Source: Methylorubrum sp. B1-46
Lineage (GTDB): Bacteria > Pseudomonadota > Alphaproteobacteria > Rhizobiales > Beijerinckiaceae
Assembly: GCF_021117295.1 (NCBI RefSeq)
Contig: NZ_CP088247.1
Span: 3,983,001-4,047,000 of the forward strand
DNA length: 64,000 nucleotides
Direction: 5' to 3'
In this document: piece by piece, positions 53,726-63,039 of the stretch
Layout: each line of letters opens with the position of its first letter
Numbering within the stretch: the first letter of the stretch is position 1
Program-made: the position numbers and the translations under genes
The notes under the pieces: generated by a model
Told to the model about the DNA's origin: nothing
What the model saw: the letters and a program-made list of their open reading frames with translations, nothing else
The model's database searches: none

Positions 53726-55035
53726 CGGCCCTCTCCCGCAGTCTCGATGGCAGCGATGCCCTCGCTTGCCAGGATCATCAGCATGTCGGCGAGCACCTGG
53801 GTGCCGAAGGCTTGGTCCTCCGGGCTCGCGAACTCGGTCGGATGGTGCATCACGCCGCCGCGGCAGGGCACCGCCAGCACCACCGCGGGGCAGACGGCGG
53901 AGAGGCTGACGGCGTCGTGGCCGCCGATCGTGTCGAGGTGGCGGGTCGGCGTGCCGTTGGCCGCCCCTGCGCGCTCGGCAAGCCGCACGAGGCCCGGCGC
54001 CATCGGCCCGGCGGCGCGCCGGTCGATGGCGCGGATCTCGTGGCCGAGTTCGGCGCGGGCGCAGGCGAGATCGATCGCCGCCTTTAGCCGGAGCTCGGCC
54101 TCCTCGAGGATGGCGGGCGAGCCGGAGCGCAGCTCGATGAACAGGACCGCCTCGCTCGGCACGGTGTTGGGCGAGTTCGGCCGCACTTCGAGCCGGCCGA
54201 CGGAGCTGTGCAGGTCGAGGCCGTAATCGGCCGTCATCGCCTTGAGGTCGGCGATCAGGTAGGCGGCGCCGAGGAGCGCGTCGCGCCGCTCGGCCATCGG
54301 CGTCGGGCCGGTATGGGCCTGGCGCCCGAGGAAGGCGAGGCGGTACTTGGTGGCGCCCCAGAAGCGGGTGAAGGCGCCGAAGCGCAGGCCCTCGCGCTCC
54401 AGCACCGGGCCGCCCTCGATATGCAGTTCGATGAAGGCGTCCGGCACCGGCACGACGTCGCTCCCGGCATAGCCGATCCGCGACAGCGCCTCGGCCACCG
54501 TAATGCCGTCGCCGTCGCTTCGCGCCAGCGCCCCGTCGAGCCCGACGGCGCCGGTGAAGACGCTGCTGCCGAGCAGGCTCGGCTGGAAGCGGGCGCCCTC
54601 CTCATTGGTCCAGTTGGCGACCGTGAAGTTGCAGGCCGAACGCCTGCCCGCCGCCTGAAGCGCCGCGCGGACCGAAACGATCGCCTCGCAGGCGGCGAGC
54701 ACGCCGAGCGTGCCGTCGAAGCGGCCGCCGTTGGGCTGGCTGTCGAGATGCGAGCCGACCATCACCGTCGGCGCACCGGGCTCGGCGAGTTCCAGGGCGC
54801 CGAACTGATTGCCGATCGCATCGACCCGTGGGGTGAACCCGTGCGCGGAAAACCATGCGGCGAGCCAGTCGCGCGCCTGCCCATCCTCGGGCGACAGGCT
54901 CAGGCGGGTGAGGGCGCCGTCCGCGCCGCCGCCGAAGGCCGAGACCGCCTCCATCATCGCCTGGAGGCGGGCGGGGTCGATCCGCACGGGGGCCAGAGGC
55001 GTCTTATCGGCCGTCATGTCGGGCATGAATCTCAT
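53722..55035 (-). CDS. M20-family hydantoinase/carbamoylase-type amidase
   Basis: This zinc-dependent amidohydrolase of about 437 residues is related to N-carbamoyl-L-amino-acid hydrolases and allantoate amidohydrolase. The metal ligands are GSHLDSQPNGGRFDGTLG and NWTNEEGARFQPSLLG. The dimer-domain segment is RQAHTGPTPMAERRDALLGA, and a distal histidine lies in CRGGVMHHPTEFASPED. I used the ATG at 55035; MPDMTADK a few codons later is possible. It is first in an operon with two kinases and a phosphatase. Carbamoylsarcosine or a ureido acid is a speculative substrate. Confidence 0.82.
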   Translation of the reverse strand: MRFMPDMTADKTPLAPVRIDPARLQAMMEAVSAFGGGADGALTRLSLSPEDGQARDWLAAWFSAHGFTPRVDAIGNQFGALELAEPGAPTVMVGSHLDSQPNGGRFDGTLGVLAACEAIVSVRAALQAAGRRSACNFTVANWTNEEGARFQPSLLGSSVFTGAVGLDGALARSDGDGITVAEALSRIGYAGSDVVPVPDAFIELHIEGGPVLEREGLRFGAFTRFWGATKYRLAFLGRQAHTGPTPMAERRDALLGAAYLIADLKAMTADYGLDLHSSVGRLEVRPNSPNTVPSEAVLFIELRSGSPAILEEAELRLKAAIDLACARAELGHEIRAIDRRAAGPMAPGLVRLAERAGAANGTPTRHLDTIGGHDAVSLSAVCPAVVLAVPCRGGVMHHPTEFASPEDQAFGTQVLADMLMILASEGIAAIETAGEGR

Positions 55036-55089
55036 CGCTGTCTCGGGAGGGGGCGGCGCCGGGCACGCGGTGACAGGCGGCGAAGTCGT

Positions 55090-55388
55090 GCGCGCCGCAC
55101 TCGGTGAGGAACGGGGGGATGCGTGGCGCAGGCTTCGAGCGCCTGCGGGCAGCGCGAGCGGAAGGCACAGCCCCGCGACAGGTCGATTGGGCTCGGCGGC
55201 TCGCCCTCCATCAGGCACGCCTCCGGCCGGTACTTGCGGAAGCGCGCGGGGGCGGAGGGGATGCGCAGGGCGTCGAGCAGGGCGATCCCGCGCGCCTGCG
55301 CCTCCCGGCGGCTCACCTCGGGCATGACGGCGCGCAGCTTCTCGACGATCTGGCGCCCGACCGGCAGGGTCGGGTCGAGGGCGCCCAT
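55090..55388 (-). pseudogene. Peptide ABC transporter ATPase remnant with internal deletion
   Basis: The frame starts MGALDPTLPVGRQIVEKLRA, the region after the Q-loop of DppD/OppF ATPases. It jumps at FRKYRPE to LSRGCAFRSRCPQALEACAT, the C-terminal cysteine-rich oligo_HPY region. The signature and Walker B motifs between them are missing, and so is everything before MGALDP. It is fused on its 5' side to a substrate-binding-protein remnant, so a large deletion removed most of an opp/dpp-type operon. Confidence 0.75.
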
Positions 55389-55767
55389 CGAGTCGCCTTC
55401 ACGTCCTCCGGCCCGAACGGCTTGCCGTCGTGGACATGCACGCCCTTGCGCAGCTTGATCTGCAGGCGGTGGGGGTCGAGGAGCTGGATGTCGGTGGCGA
55501 GTTCGTCGACGACCGTGCAGGGGTCATCGAGGGGCATCGGCGTGCGGGTCAGGAAGCCCATCACGAAGCCCTCGATGTTCTTCTGCGAGAGCGTGGTGTG
55601 GGCGGTCGGGTCCCAGTCGCCGGTGATGTTCTCGGCCGAGAGGAGAGCAGCGGCTTACCCGCTTGCGCAAAGGCCGAGACAATCAGGAAATCGGGATCGA
55701 CCTGGGCAAATCCCACAGCGGCGGCATCGCCCTGCCGGGCGACCTGCAGAAACCGTCTGCGGTCCAT
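55389..55767 (-). pseudogene. Peptide ABC transporter substrate-binding protein remnant
   Basis: From the ATG at 55767 (MDRRRFLQ) two frames together give SBP_bac_5 sequence: FAQAGKPL, then AENITGDWDPTAHTTLSQKN, IEGFVMGFLTRTPMPLDDP and HRLQIKLRKGVHVHDGKPFG. A frameshift lies near 55643. After PEDVKAT the sequence switches abruptly into the ATPase remnant. It is a dead gene fragment, not expressed as a transporter. Confidence 0.75.
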
Positions 55768-56035
55768 TGTTCCGACCACACTGAGGCTCCCGAGTTCCCA
55801 CGCATCCATCAAAGCGGTCAAAAACCACATTGCAGGACGCGTGCCAGAAGCCACAAAAGGCACCGACCGGTCAGCTTGGCGGCAACCGCCGCCGCGGTGG
55901 GCGGCGCTGGTCAGGGGACGGGCAAGTCACCCCAGCGATCTGCCCGTTTCAGCGGCAGACGGCGCGGGTTAAGACCGGGCGCCCCGGCACGACGCCGGGG
56001 CAGGGCGGGCATAGCTGGATCGAGCGGTCAGCCCC

Positions 56036-58624
56036 TCAGAAATCAACCGAGGCGGACACGATGAAGGTGCGCGGTGCGCCGACGGCGAGGAAGCCGCGGG
56101 TGGCGGAGGCCCAGTACGCGTTGTCGAACACGTTCTCGACGACGGCACGCATCACCACCGGCTTCCCGTTCACGCCCTCGAAGGTGTAGCGCAGGCCGGC
56201 ATCGAAGCGGGTCCAGTCCGGGACGGATTGGGTGTTGGCCTGATTGAAGAACACGCTGCTCGTGTAGAGCGCCCGGCCGGTCAGGGTCAGGCCCGGCGCA
56301 AGCCACGGCGGCAGATCATACTCGCCGTAGAGGTTGAACGCCGTGTCGGGAACGCCCGGTGCGGCGTTGCCGTCGAACGTGCCGCCCGCCGTCCGAGCCA
56401 GTTGCGCGTCGAAGAAGGTGACGCCGCCGACGAGCCGCACCCCCGGCACGGGTTCGCCGAAGGCCGTGAACTCGACACCGCGGTTGCGCTGGAGGCCGTT
56501 GACGGTGAAGAGCCGCCCGGCCGTGAAGGCGTTCGGCTGCTCGATCTCGAACAGCGAGGCCGTCACGGCAACGGTGCCGAAATCGTATTTGGCGCCGACC
56601 TCCTTCTGGGTGCTGACGACCGGCGGGAAGATTTGGCCGGGATTATCCACCGCCCCGGTATTCGGCGCGGTCGGCCCCACTTCGAGCGCCTCGATGTAGT
56701 TGCCGTAGAACGAAAGGTTGTCGAACGGGCTCACCACCAGGGCGATGACGGGGCTGATCCGGCCCTCGGTGTAACCGGAGACCTGATTGCCGAAATCCGC
56801 TCCGGGGCGGGTGGCGAAACTCTTCAGGTTGATCTCCTGATAGCGTCCGCCCAGCGTCAGCAGGACGCGGTCGCCGCCGAGCGACAGGGTGTCGGCCACC
56901 GCCACGCTGCGCACGGAGAGATCGTTGAAGAGCGGCTGCCGGCTGGAGCGCGGGAAGCCGAAGCTGGAGATCGAACCGAACGGTGGGGAGACGGGATCGT
57001 AGATGTTGGTCTGGAAGGTCGGGAATCTCGGCGCGACGTAGCCGCGCGAGAAGTTCTTGTTCACCGCCTCGACGGCCGACACTGTGAACTGGTGACCGAT
57101 GATGCCGGTCTGGAAATTGGAGCGCAGGCCGATCTCGCCGGTCAGGCCCTGCAGCTCGATCGGAGCGATGGCCAGCGAGTTGGTGGCTTGGCCGGCCGGC
57201 CCCGTGATCTGGTAGAAGGACGAGAGCGAGTCTTCGCGGTAGCGGCTGATGCCGCCCGCGGCGTAGAGCGTCGTGTCGGGCAGCAGGTCGTACTCGACCC
57301 GGCCCGCGGCCATGCCGTAGCTGCTGTCGTTGTACTCGAACGAACTCGCGGTGTTGATCCGCCCGTTCGGCGCGCGGGGGATAGCGATGTTCGGCGCGAC
57401 CGTATTGAAGATCGAGACGGGCGCGGTGATGTTCTGGTTGGAATGGACGAGGTCGAGCGAGGCGCGCAAGCGCTCGCCGCGATAGTCGAGGCCGAGGGTC
57501 GCGACGCCAACCTCGATCTCGTTCTTGTCGAGGGCCGTGGCGCCGGTGCGATAGGCGCCGTTGAAGCGCACGCCCCATTCCTTGAAGTCGCCGAAGCGCC
57601 GTCCGAGATCGGCATGGGTCCAGATCTGCGCGTCGCTGATATAGGTCGTCGTGATCCGCGTCAGCGGCTCGTCGTAGGCACGCTTGGGGATCAGGTTGAT
57701 CGTGCCGCCGACGCGGCCGATGCCGCCGCTCAGGAGCGAGGTCGGCCCCTTCAGCACCTCGACGCGCTCGATGCCCTCGACGAAGTGGCGGCGCGCGTTG
57801 GTGAGATAGAACAGACCGTCGAAGGCGGTGTCGACGTTGGTCACCGAGAAGCCGCGGATGAAGTAGGAGTCGCGCTCGCTAAAGGCTGGGACATCGATCC
57901 GCACGGATGGGTCGTTCAGGACCACGTCGCCGACCGTGCGCGCCTGCTGGTCGCGGATCAGCTTGTCCGTGTAGCTCGTCACGTTGAACGGGGTCTTGAG
58001 GACGGAGCGGTTCCCGAGCGCGCCGAGCCGGGCTCCGGTCGCGACTTGGCCGCCGGCATAGGGGACGGGCGGCTGCCCGACGGTGCCGGAGGCGGGCGGC
58101 AGGCCGGCGGTCGCAGCACGACCTTGACCTTGCCCCTGGACATGGAGCTCGTCGAGCTGCACCGCGCCCGCGGCCTCCGCGCCGAGCTGGACGTAGCGCG
58201 GGTTGACCAGGGTGATGGTCGAGGCGCCGGCCGGGCGGTAGGTGAGGCCGGTGCCCTCCAGGAGCCTGGTCAGGGCCTCGATCGGCGCGAACTCGCCGGC
58301 AAGCCCTTGCGTCTCCAGCCGCGCCGTCAGTTCGGTCGGGTAGACCAGCTTGACCCCGGCCTGCTCGGTGAAGGCGACGAGGCCGCGCTCCAGCGAGCCC
58401 TTCGGGATGGCGAGGCGAACCGGGTCAGCGGCCATCGGCGCCTCGGCCAGGATCGTGCGCGCCGCCGGGCCGCGCGGGCGCTTCGCCTCAGCGGTGATCT
58501 CGCCGGCCTGGACAGCCGCCTGTGCCATCACCGCGACCGACACGCCGGCCAGCGCGAGCCCCGCCACCCGGCCCCGTGAAAACCTGCGCGCACGCGACGC
58601 CATGCCAAAGCCCCATCGATCCAT
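56036..58624 (-). CDS. TonB-dependent siderophore receptor with STN signalling domain
   Basis: This 862-residue outer-membrane receptor has a signal peptide at about 1-40 and a secretin/TonB short N-terminal domain (about 65-145; LAIPKGSLERGLVAFTEQAG). It talks to the FecR-type anti-sigma factor. The plug (TPFNVTSYTDKLIRDQQART, IERVEVLKGPTSLLSGG) and the beta-barrel end in VSASVDF. It imports a ferric siderophore and signals through FecR/FecI encoded just upstream. I chose the ATG at 58624; another lies at 58651. Confidence 0.93.
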   Translation of the reverse strand: MDRWGFGMASRARRFSRGRVAGLALAGVSVAVMAQAAVQAGEITAEAKRPRGPAARTILAEAPMAADPVRLAIPKGSLERGLVAFTEQAGVKLVYPTELTARLETQGLAGEFAPIEALTRLLEGTGLTYRPAGASTITLVNPRYVQLGAEAAGAVQLDELHVQGQGQGRAATAGLPPASGTVGQPPVPYAGGQVATGARLGALGNRSVLKTPFNVTSYTDKLIRDQQARTVGDVVLNDPSVRIDVPAFSERDSYFIRGFSVTNVDTAFDGLFYLTNARRHFVEGIERVEVLKGPTSLLSGGIGRVGGTINLIPKRAYDEPLTRITTTYISDAQIWTHADLGRRFGDFKEWGVRFNGAYRTGATALDKNEIEVGVATLGLDYRGERLRASLDLVHSNQNITAPVSIFNTVAPNIAIPRAPNGRINTASSFEYNDSSYGMAAGRVEYDLLPDTTLYAAGGISRYREDSLSSFYQITGPAGQATNSLAIAPIELQGLTGEIGLRSNFQTGIIGHQFTVSAVEAVNKNFSRGYVAPRFPTFQTNIYDPVSPPFGSISSFGFPRSSRQPLFNDLSVRSVAVADTLSLGGDRVLLTLGGRYQEINLKSFATRPGADFGNQVSGYTEGRISPVIALVVSPFDNLSFYGNYIEALEVGPTAPNTGAVDNPGQIFPPVVSTQKEVGAKYDFGTVAVTASLFEIEQPNAFTAGRLFTVNGLQRNRGVEFTAFGEPVPGVRLVGGVTFFDAQLARTAGGTFDGNAAPGVPDTAFNLYGEYDLPPWLAPGLTLTGRALYTSSVFFNQANTQSVPDWTRFDAGLRYTFEGVNGKPVVMRAVVENVFDNAYWASATRGFLAVGAPRTFIVSASVDF

Positions 58625-58725
58625 CGCGAGGGGCGGCACGCGTCGCGTCATCCGCGCCCTCGATGATGAAGATCAACGGGCGCGCGAACTCCTGACGTGG
58701 CGCGCGCGAATTTTTTCGGCCGACC

Positions 58726-59730
58726 TCACAGGGGCGATCCGACCAGAACCAGCAGGGGCGAGAGGCGCCGGATGCGGGCGCCCATGGTCGCGGCGATCAC
58801 GTCGAGGGCCTCGTCGGTGTTGCGGGCGTCGAAGGCGCCGGTCACCCGCCGCTCACCGAGCCGGGAATCGAGCAGCACGATGCGCCCGCGGCGGTAACGG
58901 TCCAGTTCCGCCAGCACCGCCGCCAGCGGCCGTCCGGCGAAGATCAGCCGGCCGTCGCGCCAAGCCAGGTCGCGCTCCACATCGGCCGCCGCCACCTGCA
59001 GGGCGCCGCCGCCGACACGGATTTCCTCTCCGGCCGAGACCACGGCACGCCCGCTCGGCCCCGACACGTCGACCCGGCCCTCCGCCACCCCCACGGGGCG
59101 GCCCGCCCCGTCCGCGCGCAGGAAGAAGCGGGTCCCGACCGCGCGCACGCTCAGGCCGCCGCCGCGCACGACGAACGGGCGGTTCGGATCGGGCACGACA
59201 TCGAAGCTGGCCTCGCCGCGCAGAAGAGCGATCCCGCGCTCCTGCGCGGTGAACCGCACCGCGATCGCCGTGTCGGTATTGAGCGCGACCCCGCTGCCGT
59301 CGGGAAGCGTCGCGTGCGCGATGGTGCCGACATCGCTCCACAGATCCGCGCGCAGCCGGTCGAGGAGCCCGACCTCATACGCCAGCCCGCCTCCGATCAG
59401 GGCGAGGGCAGCCAGGCCCGAGAGCGTCTTCGGCGACCCCTTGGGCGATCCCTTGAGCGACCCCTCGGGAGGTCCCTTGGCAGGTTCCTCGAGAGGGCCC
59501 CTGCGGGGGCGGGGATCGGGAAGCTGCCCGAGCCTGCGCCACAGCGCATCCATCTCGGCATAGGCCGCCGCGTGAGCCGGATCGGCCTCGCGCCACGCCT
59601 CGAACGCCCGGTGGTCGGCCTCTGTGGCGTCGGAGGAGGATAGCCGCGCGACCCAGGCTGCGGCCGCGCGCTCGATCGGATCGTCCCCGTCATCGATCCC
59701 GTCGGCCTCTGCCCCGTCGCTGCCGGCCAC
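58726..59730 (-). CDS. fecR: FecR-family anti-sigma/sigma-regulator
   Basis: This 334-residue protein has a cytoplasmic N-terminal domain (ERAAAAWVARLSSSDATEAD; AFEAWREADPAHAAAYAEM). A proline/glycine/lysine repeat linker (EGSLKGSPKGSPK) and one membrane span near residue 105 (LSGLAALALIGGGLAYEVG) follow. The FecR periplasmic domain contains LPDGSGVALNTDTAIAVRF. It relays siderophore binding from the receptor STN domain to the sigma factor. It lies between fecI and the receptor gene. Confidence 0.92.
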   Translation of the reverse strand: MAGSDGAEADGIDDGDDPIERAAAAWVARLSSSDATEADHRAFEAWREADPAHAAAYAEMDALWRRLGQLPDPRPRRGPLEEPAKGPPEGSLKGSPKGSPKTLSGLAALALIGGGLAYEVGLLDRLRADLWSDVGTIAHATLPDGSGVALNTDTAIAVRFTAQERGIALLRGEASFDVVPDPNRPFVVRGGGLSVRAVGTRFFLRADGAGRPVGVAEGRVDVSGPSGRAVVSAGEEIRVGGGALQVAAADVERDLAWRDGRLIFAGRPLAAVLAELDRYRRGRIVLLDSRLGERRVTGAFDARNTDEALDVIAATMGARIRRLSPLLVLVGSPL

Positions 59731-59828
59731 GTCTCATCCCCCGGGGGCTTCCGGCAGCCCGACATGGCGCCGCGCGGGTGTCCTACCCCCTTAGATCAAC
59801 GAGATCGCGGTCTCCTGATGCGACTCGT

Positions 59829-60371
59829 TCAAAAAAGATCGAGGCGGCTGCGGCGGCACTGCAGGAGGGCCTTGATGATGTGCTTCTCGACCATGTTGCG
59901 GGAGATGCCGAGGCGCAACGCGATCTCCCCGTTGGGAAGGCCGTCGAGGCGGCTGAGCAGGAACACCTCGCGGCAGCGGGGCGGCAACGCGTCGATCACC
60001 CCGGCGAGGCGCCGCAGCTCCTGACGGGCGATCGCCTGCCGCTCCGGGAGAGCGTAGCCGTCGGCCACCTCGGCCAGTTCCGCCTCGCATTTCGCCGCAA
60101 ACAGGGTCCGTTCCAGCCGGCCGCGGTTGCGCATCCGCAGGGCCACGTTGGTGGCGATGCGAAACAGCAGGGCGGACGGGTGCTCGATGCTCGTGCGCGA
60201 GAGCGCGGCGACCATGCGCATATAGGTTTCCTGGCTCGCATCCGCGGCATCGGCCGGGTTGTCGAGCAGGCGGCCGAGGAAGCGCCGGAGCTTCAGGCCC
60301 TCGTGCCGGTACAGGGCGTCGATCGACACCCCCGCCGCCCCTCCCGTCATGACATCGGCCCCGTCGCTCAC
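59829..60371 (-). CDS. fecI: FecI-type ECF sigma factor
   Basis: This 180-residue ECF sigma factor has region 2 (YRHEGLKLRRFLGRLLDNPA; DASQETYMRMVAAL) and region 4 (VIDALPPRCREVFLLSRLDG; GEIALRLGISRNMVEKHI). It directs transcription of the downstream receptor gene, and perhaps of the divergent siderophore genes, when ferric siderophore is sensed. First gene of the fecIR-receptor unit. Confidence 0.92.
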   Translation of the reverse strand: MSDGADVMTGGAAGVSIDALYRHEGLKLRRFLGRLLDNPADAADASQETYMRMVAALSRTSIEHPSALLFRIATNVALRMRNRGRLERTLFAAKCEAELAEVADGYALPERQAIARQELRRLAGVIDALPPRCREVFLLSRLDGLPNGEIALRLGISRNMVEKHIIKALLQCRRSRLDLF

Positions 60372-61260
60372 AGATGATCCCGCACCGTTCGATCAGTGAG
60401 GAGCGACCAGAACGAGAGGGGCGAACGATGCAAGTCCCGCAATAGCTTGTATAATTTCCAGTCTAGATGCCGGCGCTTTCGCAACGCGTTGGACGAACAG
60501 TCGAAATGACGGCCTGAAGCTGAAGACAAGAATTATTACAACTCAAGCATCGAGACCATTTCATCATCTCGTTGCAGATCGGCAACAGGCTGGTCCGTTG
60601 CCGCGCGGCAGGCGCCTCACCTGCCCGAGCCACCCGGCGCGGCGGAAACCGAGATCGGAAATCGAGCCCCGGCCCGAACGGAGCCGGCGGCATGATGGGC
60701 GCCGCGACGAGGCGGCGACGCGGCACAACCACCGATCGGGCGTTATACGCGCCGCTTCTCGAGGGGACGCCGTGGCAAGCGGTCGACCTCAAGGCGAAGC
60801 CCGCAACGGGCAAGAATAAATCAAGGGCATCCGCACCGCCAAGCAACTGCAACGGAACAACAAACGCCACACCACCCTATATCAAGAACAATTCCAATCG
60901 GATCGACTTCGCTTGACGCACACTCGAAGTTTGCGCAACACGAACTCAGCTTTGCGCGATTCGAGGGAGTCCTCAGTCCGATGAGCAAGTACAACAATAA
61001 GCAATTTTCTTACTCTTACGCTTCTCCCAACATCTTCTTCCCACTTACAGAACCGCGCATCGATTTTTGCCCCTCTCCGCAACGGTGAGTTCGGCACGCC
61101 GTCAGCCCGCACGACGGCGGTGAGGCCCGCGCGCCGGCACGCGGATGGCCGCCGTCATCCGCGTGCGGGGCCGCCGACGCGCCATGTGGGGCGCCGTCGA
61201 TCGACAGAACGGCCGGGGCCGGCCCCGAAGGCTCCTTTCGAGGATGAGGTTTTGAGGATC
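60372..61260. other. 889-bp divergent regulatory region between fecI and siderophore synthesis
   Basis: The region is AT-richer than its neighbours, especially at 60440-60560 and 60880-61090. A 35-codon frame (60981-61088, MSKYNNKQFSYSYASPNIFF then PLTEPRIDFC) has a possible GGGAG site. I could not find a convincing Fur, Irr or RirA box by eye, although iron control is expected. No other gene supported. Confidence 0.45.
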
Positions 61261-63039
61261 ATGCCACCATCGTCTCAAGCCGTGGCCGAGGCGGCCGCCT
61301 TCCGCAGCTTCGCCAACGGATATCTACGCGAGATCGACCCCGGCATCCGGGTCCGCCACGCGCTGCCGGACGGCCCGCCCGCACGCTGCGTCGAGTGGAA
61401 CCTGCGCAGCCGTCGCCTCGCGATCCGCGCCGAGATCCTGTCCCCGTCGCTGTGCGGCGCGCACGCCTTCGGCCGTCTCTGGACGCGTCACCTGCACGAA
61501 CCGCGCTGGCGGGCGGTGGCGCCGATGCGGGCGCTTCAGGAGCTTCTCGGCGAGGCCTATTCCCGCGCCGACGAGGGCCGGGGCGAGACCGCCCGCGAAC
61601 GCGAACTGGAACTGCTCGGGCGCGTGCTCGACAGCTACCGCGAGACCGCACGCCTGCTTGATTTCGCGGAGCGGGAGGCGGACGCCACCGGCTTCATCGC
61701 CGCCGAGCGCGCCCTCGTCTTCGGCCACTGGCTGCACCCGACGCCCAAGAGTCGGCAGGGCCTCACCACCTGGCAGGCCCGCACCTACGCGCCGGAGGAG
61801 GGCGGCTCGTTCCGGCTCGCCGTGTTCGCGGCGCAGGCGAGCCTCGTGCGCCACGATTCGGCGGAGACCCGCGCCGCGCCCGACCTCGCCCTCGACCTCA
61901 TCGGCTCGGATGCCGCCCGCCTGGATCTGCGCGCGGGCGAGATCGCCCTGCCGATGCACCCGCTCCAGGCCGAGGCGCTGATGCTGGAGCCGCACGTCGC
62001 GGCGCTCGTCGAGGCGGGCCGCCTGCGGCCCCTCGGCGCCTTCGGCCCGCGCTTCACCGCGACCTCCTCGCTGCGCACCGTCTACGCCGCCGAGAGCCCG
62101 TGGATGGCAAAGTTCTCGCTGCCCGTCACCCTCACCAACTCGCTGCGGGTGAACCGGCTCGCCGAACTCAAGGCCGGGGTCGCCATGGCACGGCTGCTGG
62201 CAAAAAGCGGGTTCGGCGCGCGCCATCCGAATTTCCGGATCCTGGCCGACCCCGCCTATCTCACCCTGCATTGTCCCGGCCGCGAGGAGAGCGGCTTCGA
62301 GACGGTCCTGCGCGAAAACCCCTTCCGGAACGGCGCGGAGCGGGGCGTCGCCACCCTGGCGGCACTCACCGCCGAGCCGCTGCCGGGCCGCCTCTCGCGG
62401 CTGGAAGCGCTCCTGCGGCAGATCTGCCCGGAGGGCGCGGCCGACCGGGCCCAGGCCGCCCGCACGTGGTTTAGCCGCTATCTCGATTGCATGCTGGAGC
62501 CCGTCGTCGCCCTCTACGACGGGCACGGCATCGCGCTGGAGGCCCACCAGCAGAACGCCCTGCTGGATGTGGCCTCCGGCTGGCCGGAGCGCGGCATCTA
62601 CCGCGACAACCAGGGCTTCTACCTCTCGGAGGCCGCCCGCCCGCGTCTCTTGCGCGACGCGCCCGAGACCGGTTCGATCGCCTCGCTCTACTTCGCCGAC
62701 GGAGAGATCCGCCGACGCCTCGCCTACTATCTCGTGGTCAACCAGATCTTTTCCGTGATCGCCCGGATGGGCCATGACGGACTGGCGCGCGAGGAAACGC
62801 TCCTCGACGACCTCGCCCGCCGCCTGGAGGCGATGGCGCGCCGCCTGACCGGCGCCGGCCGCGCCTTCGCCCGTTCGGTGCTCGACGGGCCGACGCTCTG
62901 CACCAAGGCCAACCTGCGGGTGCGCCTGTGCGACCGCGACGAACTCGCCTCGGGCGACGGCCGCGGCAACTACATCGACATGCCGAACCCGCTTCGCGCG
63001 GCGGCTCGGGGCGAGGCCGGCCATGCCCTCGCTTCGTGA
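61261..63039 (+). CDS. IucA/IucC-family NIS siderophore synthetase
   Basis: This 592-residue ATP-dependent synthetase of NRPS-independent siderophore assembly joins a carboxylate such as citrate to an amine or hydroxylamine. The ATP-binding motif GHWLHPTPKSRQGL (about residue 157), MHPLQAEAL, SLRTVYAAESPWMAKFSL, LEAHQQNALLD and YRDNQGFYL are family hallmarks. The C-terminal FhuF-like region follows. The ATG at 61261 is preferred; the frame extends to 61120 without similarity. It overlaps the next synthetase gene by 17 bases. Confidence 0.92.
   Translation: MPPSSQAVAEAAAFRSFANGYLREIDPGIRVRHALPDGPPARCVEWNLRSRRLAIRAEILSPSLCGAHAFGRLWTRHLHEPRWRAVAPMRALQELLGEAYSRADEGRGETARERELELLGRVLDSYRETARLLDFAEREADATGFIAAERALVFGHWLHPTPKSRQGLTTWQARTYAPEEGGSFRLAVFAAQASLVRHDSAETRAAPDLALDLIGSDAARLDLRAGEIALPMHPLQAEALMLEPHVAALVEAGRLRPLGAFGPRFTATSSLRTVYAAESPWMAKFSLPVTLTNSLRVNRLAELKAGVAMARLLAKSGFGARHPNFRILADPAYLTLHCPGREESGFETVLRENPFRNGAERGVATLAALTAEPLPGRLSRLEALLRQICPEGAADRAQAARTWFSRYLDCMLEPVVALYDGHGIALEAHQQNALLDVASGWPERGIYRDNQGFYLSEAARPRLLRDAPETGSIASLYFADGEIRRRLAYYLVVNQIFSVIARMGHDGLAREETLLDDLARRLEAMARRLTGAGRAFARSVLDGPTLCTKANLRVRLCDRDELASGDGRGNYIDMPNPLRAAARGEAGHALAS

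Noticed and set aside
56228..58579. 783-codon plus-strand frame opposite the TonB-dependent receptor
   Set aside because: Shadow of the receptor gene; composition lacks any domain, and the receptor on the other strand is unambiguous.
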